Position numbers and translations under genes: made by a program. A model generated the notes under the pieces. It saw only the letters and a program-made list of their open reading frames with translations. It ran no database searches and had not been told where the DNA came from. From positions 102,256 through 166,255 of the forward strand of contig CACSKA010000011.1 in NCBI GenBank assembly GCA_902706205.1: a stretch of DNA of 64,000 nt, written 5' to 3'. Of this stretch, positions 62,709-64,000 are shown piece by piece. Source of the stretch: Chryseobacterium sp. 18061. Its GTDB lineage: Bacteria; Pseudomonadota; Gammaproteobacteria; Enterobacterales; Enterobacteriaceae. Positions within the stretch are counted from its first letter, which is position 1; every line of letters begins with the position of its first letter.

Positions 62709-63209
62709 TCACTCGGCGCGGCGGAAATCGACCAGCTCCGGCTGAGCGATGCGCAGATAGTCCTGGGTATCCATTACGATAGATTTTTCCAGCAGACCCG
62801 CGTTAAACGCGATTTCATCGAAACGCTCGAACAGCAAGGGATCGGCCACCAGTTTCAGGGCGGGATGAAAGCTGAACGGGGGGATTGCGCCAAACACGCA
62901 GGCAGTGAGTTCGTCCACTTCAGCCGGGCTCGCCAGTGAGGCTTTCAGCCCGCCAAGATGCGTCGCCAGGCGCGATAAATCGGCCTGCTGATCCGCGGCT
63001 AAAATGGCCAGCACATGTTGTTTCACGCCGTTGCCTTTTACTTTGCAGACCAGCGCTTTTGCGCCTTGTCCTAGCGCCGTACCGCGAATATCCGACACTG
63101 CCTCGCATTTACCCATCGCTTCATGTTCCATCACCCGAAAACGGGCCTGTTGCTGCTCCAGCACCGCCAGCAAATGCTGGTGGACGTCGCGGGAAGTGAT
63201 TTCAGACAT
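62709..63209 (-). CDS. yeaK: YbaK/ProX-type mischarged aminoacyl-tRNA deacylase YeaK
   Basis: 166 residues. YbaK-fold editing domain with RGTALGQGAKALVCKVKGNG, SPAEVDELTACVFGAIPPFS and FNAGLLEKS, all shared with E. coli YeaK. The enzyme deacylates Ser- and Thr-mischarged tRNAs. The gene is convergent with yoaI and is followed upstream by an insertion sequence. Confidence 0.92.
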   Translation of the reverse strand: MSEITSRDVHQHLLAVLEQQQARFRVMEHEAMGKCEAVSDIRGTALGQGAKALVCKVKGNGVKQHVLAILAADQQADLSRLATHLGGLKASLASPAEVDELTACVFGAIPPFSFHPALKLVADPLLFERFDEIAFNAGLLEKSIVMDTQDYLRIAQPELVDFRRAE

Positions 63210-63301
63210 AATGACTCCATGAAAAATACTGGGGTGTCAGGATAGTCTTTCGGATGAAGTAGGGCAAGGTGGGGTTGGCAGGTGTTAAGCCTATGCGGTA
63301 A

Positions 63302-64000
63302 TGTCCCCTTTGACCAAATCTGAAATGTCACCCATCGTATTTTGGGGAGGATATTTCATGGCAAAAGAGATAATTAGCATGAGCCACAAAGAGCTCGATC
63401 GGCTCCAGATTATTCGGGAGTCGGTCAGCCGCCACATCACTCAGGACCAGGCTGCGGAGCGAATAGGTATTTCGGTCCGGCAGGTCAAACGTCTTGTTCA
63501 ACGATACCGGATTGAAGGTCCTCAGGGCCTGGTTTCCCGTCGTCGCGGGAAACGTCCCAATAATGCTTTCTCGCCTGAGTTTCGCTCACTCGTTATCTCG
63601 CTTGTCAGGGATAAATACCCGGATTTTAGGCCCACCTTCGCCAGCGAGAAGCTGCGGGAAATTCACGGGCTGGCGCTATCCGCTGAGACATTGCGTAAGT
63701 GGATGGTTGAGGAGGGACTGCGGCGAGAGCGTCGCCGTAAAATTGCCCGTATTTATCAGCGGCGGCAGCGCCGCCCTTGCTATGGGGAGCTGATCCAGAT
63801 TGATGGCTCTCCGCATGACTGGTTCGAAACACGGGGGCCGCGCTGCACGCTGATCGTCTTTATCGATGATGCTACCAGTGCGTTGATGGCCCTTCGGTTC
63901 GCCCCGGCCGAAACCACCCGCGCTTATATGGAAACGCTGCGAGATTATCTCGGCAACCATGGACTCCCTCTCGCCCTGTATTCAGATCGGCACAGTATTT
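63302..64000 (+). mobile_element. Insertion sequence with ISNCY-like transposase (truncated by window end)
   Basis: The left boundary is placed at the TGTCCCC (63302), which looks like an IS terminal repeat but cannot be confirmed because the right end is outside the window. The transposase gene starts 56 bp inside. It lies 92 bp upstream of yeaK, where E. coli has dgcJ (yeaJ). Confidence 0.55.
63358..64000 (+). CDS. ISNCY-type DDE transposase, N-terminal part
   Basis: 214 codons visible, open to the end of the window. Start ATG with GGGGAGGATATTTC upstream. An N-terminal HTH (ITQDQAAERIGISVRQVKRL) is followed by a second HTH-like part (FASEKLREIHGLALSAETLRKW). The rve-type catalytic core begins with the first Asp in LIQIDGSPHDWF and continues to the second Asp in LYSDRHSI at the window edge. 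The architecture matches ISNCY-family transposases of enterobacteria; the family name is from memory. Confidence 0.82.
   Translation, partial: MAKEIISMSHKELDRLQIIRESVSRHITQDQAAERIGISVRQVKRLVQRYRIEGPQGLVSRRRGKRPNNAFSPEFRSLVISLVRDKYPDFRPTFASEKLREIHGLALSAETLRKWMVEEGLRRERRRKIARIYQRRQRRPCYGELIQIDGSPHDWFETRGPRCTLIVFIDDATSALMALRFAPAETTRAYMETLRDYLGNHGLPLALYSDRHSI

Noticed and set aside
1..64000. CRISPR arrays, tRNA or rRNA genes
   Set aside because: No regularly spaced direct repeats and no cloverleaf or rRNA-like segments were seen on reading.

Overview
This 64-kb window comes from a chromosome of the family Enterobacteriaceae, most like the Enterobacter/Lelliottia/Leclercia/Citrobacter group. The proteins resemble Escherichia coli proteins at nearly every position. 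From 1 to about 44.6 kb the gene order follows the 24-26 min region of E. coli (tmk-holB-tatD-ptsG-fhuE-hinT-ycfL-lpoB-thiK-nagZ-ycfP-ndh-ycfJ-comR/bhsA-ldtC-mfd-ycfT-lolCDE-nagK-cobB-...-potDCBA-pepT-roxA-phoQP-purB-hflD-mnmA-nudJ-rluE-icd). The species cannot be fixed from sequence reading alone. Functional names come from recognising sequences and synteny; no database search was run.

The main departure in the backbone is at 24.77-29.56 kb. Between cobB and potD, where E. coli carries ycfZ-ymfA, there is an AT-rich block: a 700-bp leader and five tightly coupled genes resembling a D-alanylation (dlt) system. They encode a DltD-like SGNH esterase, a 40-residue DltX-like microprotein ending in FEYQQF, a DltB-like MBOAT membrane protein, a DltA-like adenylating ligase and a DltC-like carrier protein. 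A terminator closes the operon. Enterobacteria make no teichoic acid, so the acceptor is unknown. Two diagnostic residues are changed: the MBOAT WHG histidine is Asn, and the DltA cysteine linked to D-Ala selectivity is Ile. Together these suggest an envelope-acylation machine with altered or lost chemistry. It is the most interesting system in the window.

After icd (44.8-54.8 kb) lies a variable region. It contains an intact IS903-like element with perfect 18-bp ends but no target duplication, an IprA-like regulator, a membrane EAL phosphodiesterase, a DinI/MsgA-like protein under a good candidate LexA box, a glycine-zipper protein, a YnfU-like zinc ribbon, a CspA-family gene followed by ymcF with an AUU start, a YidB-like protein, small membrane and hypothetical proteins, and a DgcP-like diguanylate cyclase next to yoaF. 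A candidate small RNA or attenuated leader sits upstream of the dgcP homologue.

From about 52.9 to 63.2 kb the window carries, in inverted order, genes that lie near 40 min in E. coli: dgcP, yoaF, nimT/nimR, yeaL, yoaI and yeaK. This block is interrupted by a DUF523 protein, a CTP-synthase-like amidotransferase and a GH31 glycosidase/GPH transporter pair. The 34-codon yoaI gene, too short for routine calling, has a PHO box correctly spaced from a -10 element. The window ends inside the transposase of a second insertion sequence.

Regulatory elements supported by sequence include CRP and Mlc sites at ptsG with the conserved SgrS-pairing region, a Fur-like palindrome at fhuE, a perfect FNR box at ndh, a CRP-like site at bhsA, several intrinsic terminators and four REP-type repeats. 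No tRNA, rRNA or CRISPR array was seen.
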